From an uncultured Stenotrophomonas sp. (GTDB taxonomy: Bacteria > Pseudomonadota > Gammaproteobacteria > Xanthomonadales > Xanthomonadaceae): a DNA stretch of 64,000 nucleotides. The position numbers and the translations under genes were made by a program. The notes below the pieces were generated by a model, which was not told the origin of the DNA, searched no databases, and worked only from the letters and a program-made list of their open reading frames with translations. Of the stretch, positions 63,576 through 64,000 are shown piece by piece (position 1 is the stretch's first letter; each line of letters opens with the position of its first letter). The stretch is taken from positions 62,001 through 126,000 of the forward strand of contig NZ_CAJYVQ010000005.1 of the NCBI RefSeq assembly GCF_913778665.1. Direction: 5' to 3'.

Positions 63576-64000
63576 TCAGCCGCCGTAACTGCCGCTGGTG
63601 CTGCGGCGTGCGCTGGTGTTGCCGAAGCCACCACGGCTGGCAGTGACCGCACGGTTCGGCTCGCTGGTGACCGGTGCGAGGCCGGCCTTGCCGGCGCCGA
63701 TACCGCTGGCGGTATTCAGGCCACCGGTGCCGCCCGGCGCCGGACGCGCCCAGCCGGCGTTCTTGTCCTGGTACGCCGGTGCCGACGCCGGCGCCTGCGG
63801 GGCCAGGCCACCGCGGTTGCTCAGCATCTGCGACATGAAGAAGCCCATCATCATCGGGCCGATGAAGGAGGTACCGGCCGAGGTGTGCTGCTGCACGCAC
63901 TGTTCCGGCTTGTAGTCCTTCTCGCAGGCTTCCTTGCTGGCGTACTTCGGCGCCGCATCGGCGGCCTGCTTCTGCGCTTCGGCGAAGGCATTGCGGCACG
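63576..64000 (-). CDS. YgiB/DUF1190-family protein, 5' end outside window
   Basis: The visible 141 codons run off the right edge. A Cys-containing segment (CRNAFAEAQKQAADAAPKY, EACEKDYKPEQCVQQ) is followed by a Gly/Met-rich hydrophobic part (SFIGPMMMGFFMSQML) and a Ser/Gly/Arg-rich tail. That is the YgiB pattern. The predicted lipoprotein or signal region lies outside the window. First gene of a three-gene group with the YgiC-like and cysteine-rich genes. Confidence 0.8.
   Translation of the reverse strand, partial: CRNAFAEAQKQAADAAPKYASKEACEKDYKPEQCVQQHTSAGTSFIGPMMMGFFMSQMLSNRGGLAPQAPASAPAYQDKNAGWARPAPGGTGGLNTASGIGAGKAGLAPVTSEPNRAVTASRGGFGNTSARRSTSGSYGG

Overview
The window looks like a chromosomal segment of a Stenotrophomonas species, probably of the S. 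maltophilia complex. The evidence is the high GC content, short GTAG...CTAC palindromes between genes that match the published SMAG repeats, an smeABC-smeSR efflux locus, and xanthomonad-type gene orders such as bioB-bioF-bioH-SDR-bioC. I see no rRNA, CRISPR array, insertion sequence or prophage. One tRNA gene, tRNA-Arg(CCG), is present.

Layout: 1-5.5 kb holds the end of a MocR-like protein, then a translationally coupled pair of a TonB-dependent receptor and a Tat-exported PLP enzyme. 5.1-16.5 kb is mostly housekeeping and envelope genes: an AraC/GyrI regulator, an alpha/beta hydrolase, a VOC protein, a TPM-domain protein coupled to an M3 metallopeptidase, lipoproteins, a papain-like amidase, a 52-residue glutamine-rich protein, a short-chain fatty acid transporter, ubiA and the tRNA. 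16.6-32.2 kb is a complete-looking N-acetylgalactosamine (GalNAc) utilisation locus. 32.2-35.4 kb carries an HdeD-like protein with a lipoprotein, a ComF-family protein and a ClC channel. 35.5-40.5 kb is the biotin operon behind a BirA-like operator. 40.5-45.2 kb holds a YdcF protein, a threonine/serine dehydratase, a Tyr/Gly-rich lipoprotein, a long non-coding stretch with two facing terminators, and mnmG. 45.2-53.2 kb is smeABC with divergent smeSR. 53.3-61.7 kb holds an orphan nucleotidyltransferase, a gamma carbonic anhydrase and a tightly overlapped RDD-SpoIIM-DUF4129-DUF4350-MoxR-DUF58 operon. The right edge has a cysteine-rich protein and a YgiC/YgiB-like pair.

The most notable system is the GalNAc locus. 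One arm, transcribed leftwards, encodes a secreted GH31 enzyme with carbohydrate-binding modules, a TonB-dependent receptor and a Tat-exported GH109 enzyme. The divergent arm encodes AgaS, a ROK kinase, AgaZ, the DeoR-type regulator AgaR, the deacetylase AgaA and a sugar-porter permease. Together they suggest release of terminal alpha-GalNAc from glycans outside the cytoplasm, import of the free sugar without a PTS, phosphorylation, deacetylation and deamination/isomerisation to tagatose 6-phosphate. The shared promoter region carries several CTTTCG-type boxes that resemble AgaR operators. Functions are assigned by family resemblance read from the sequence; no database search was run.
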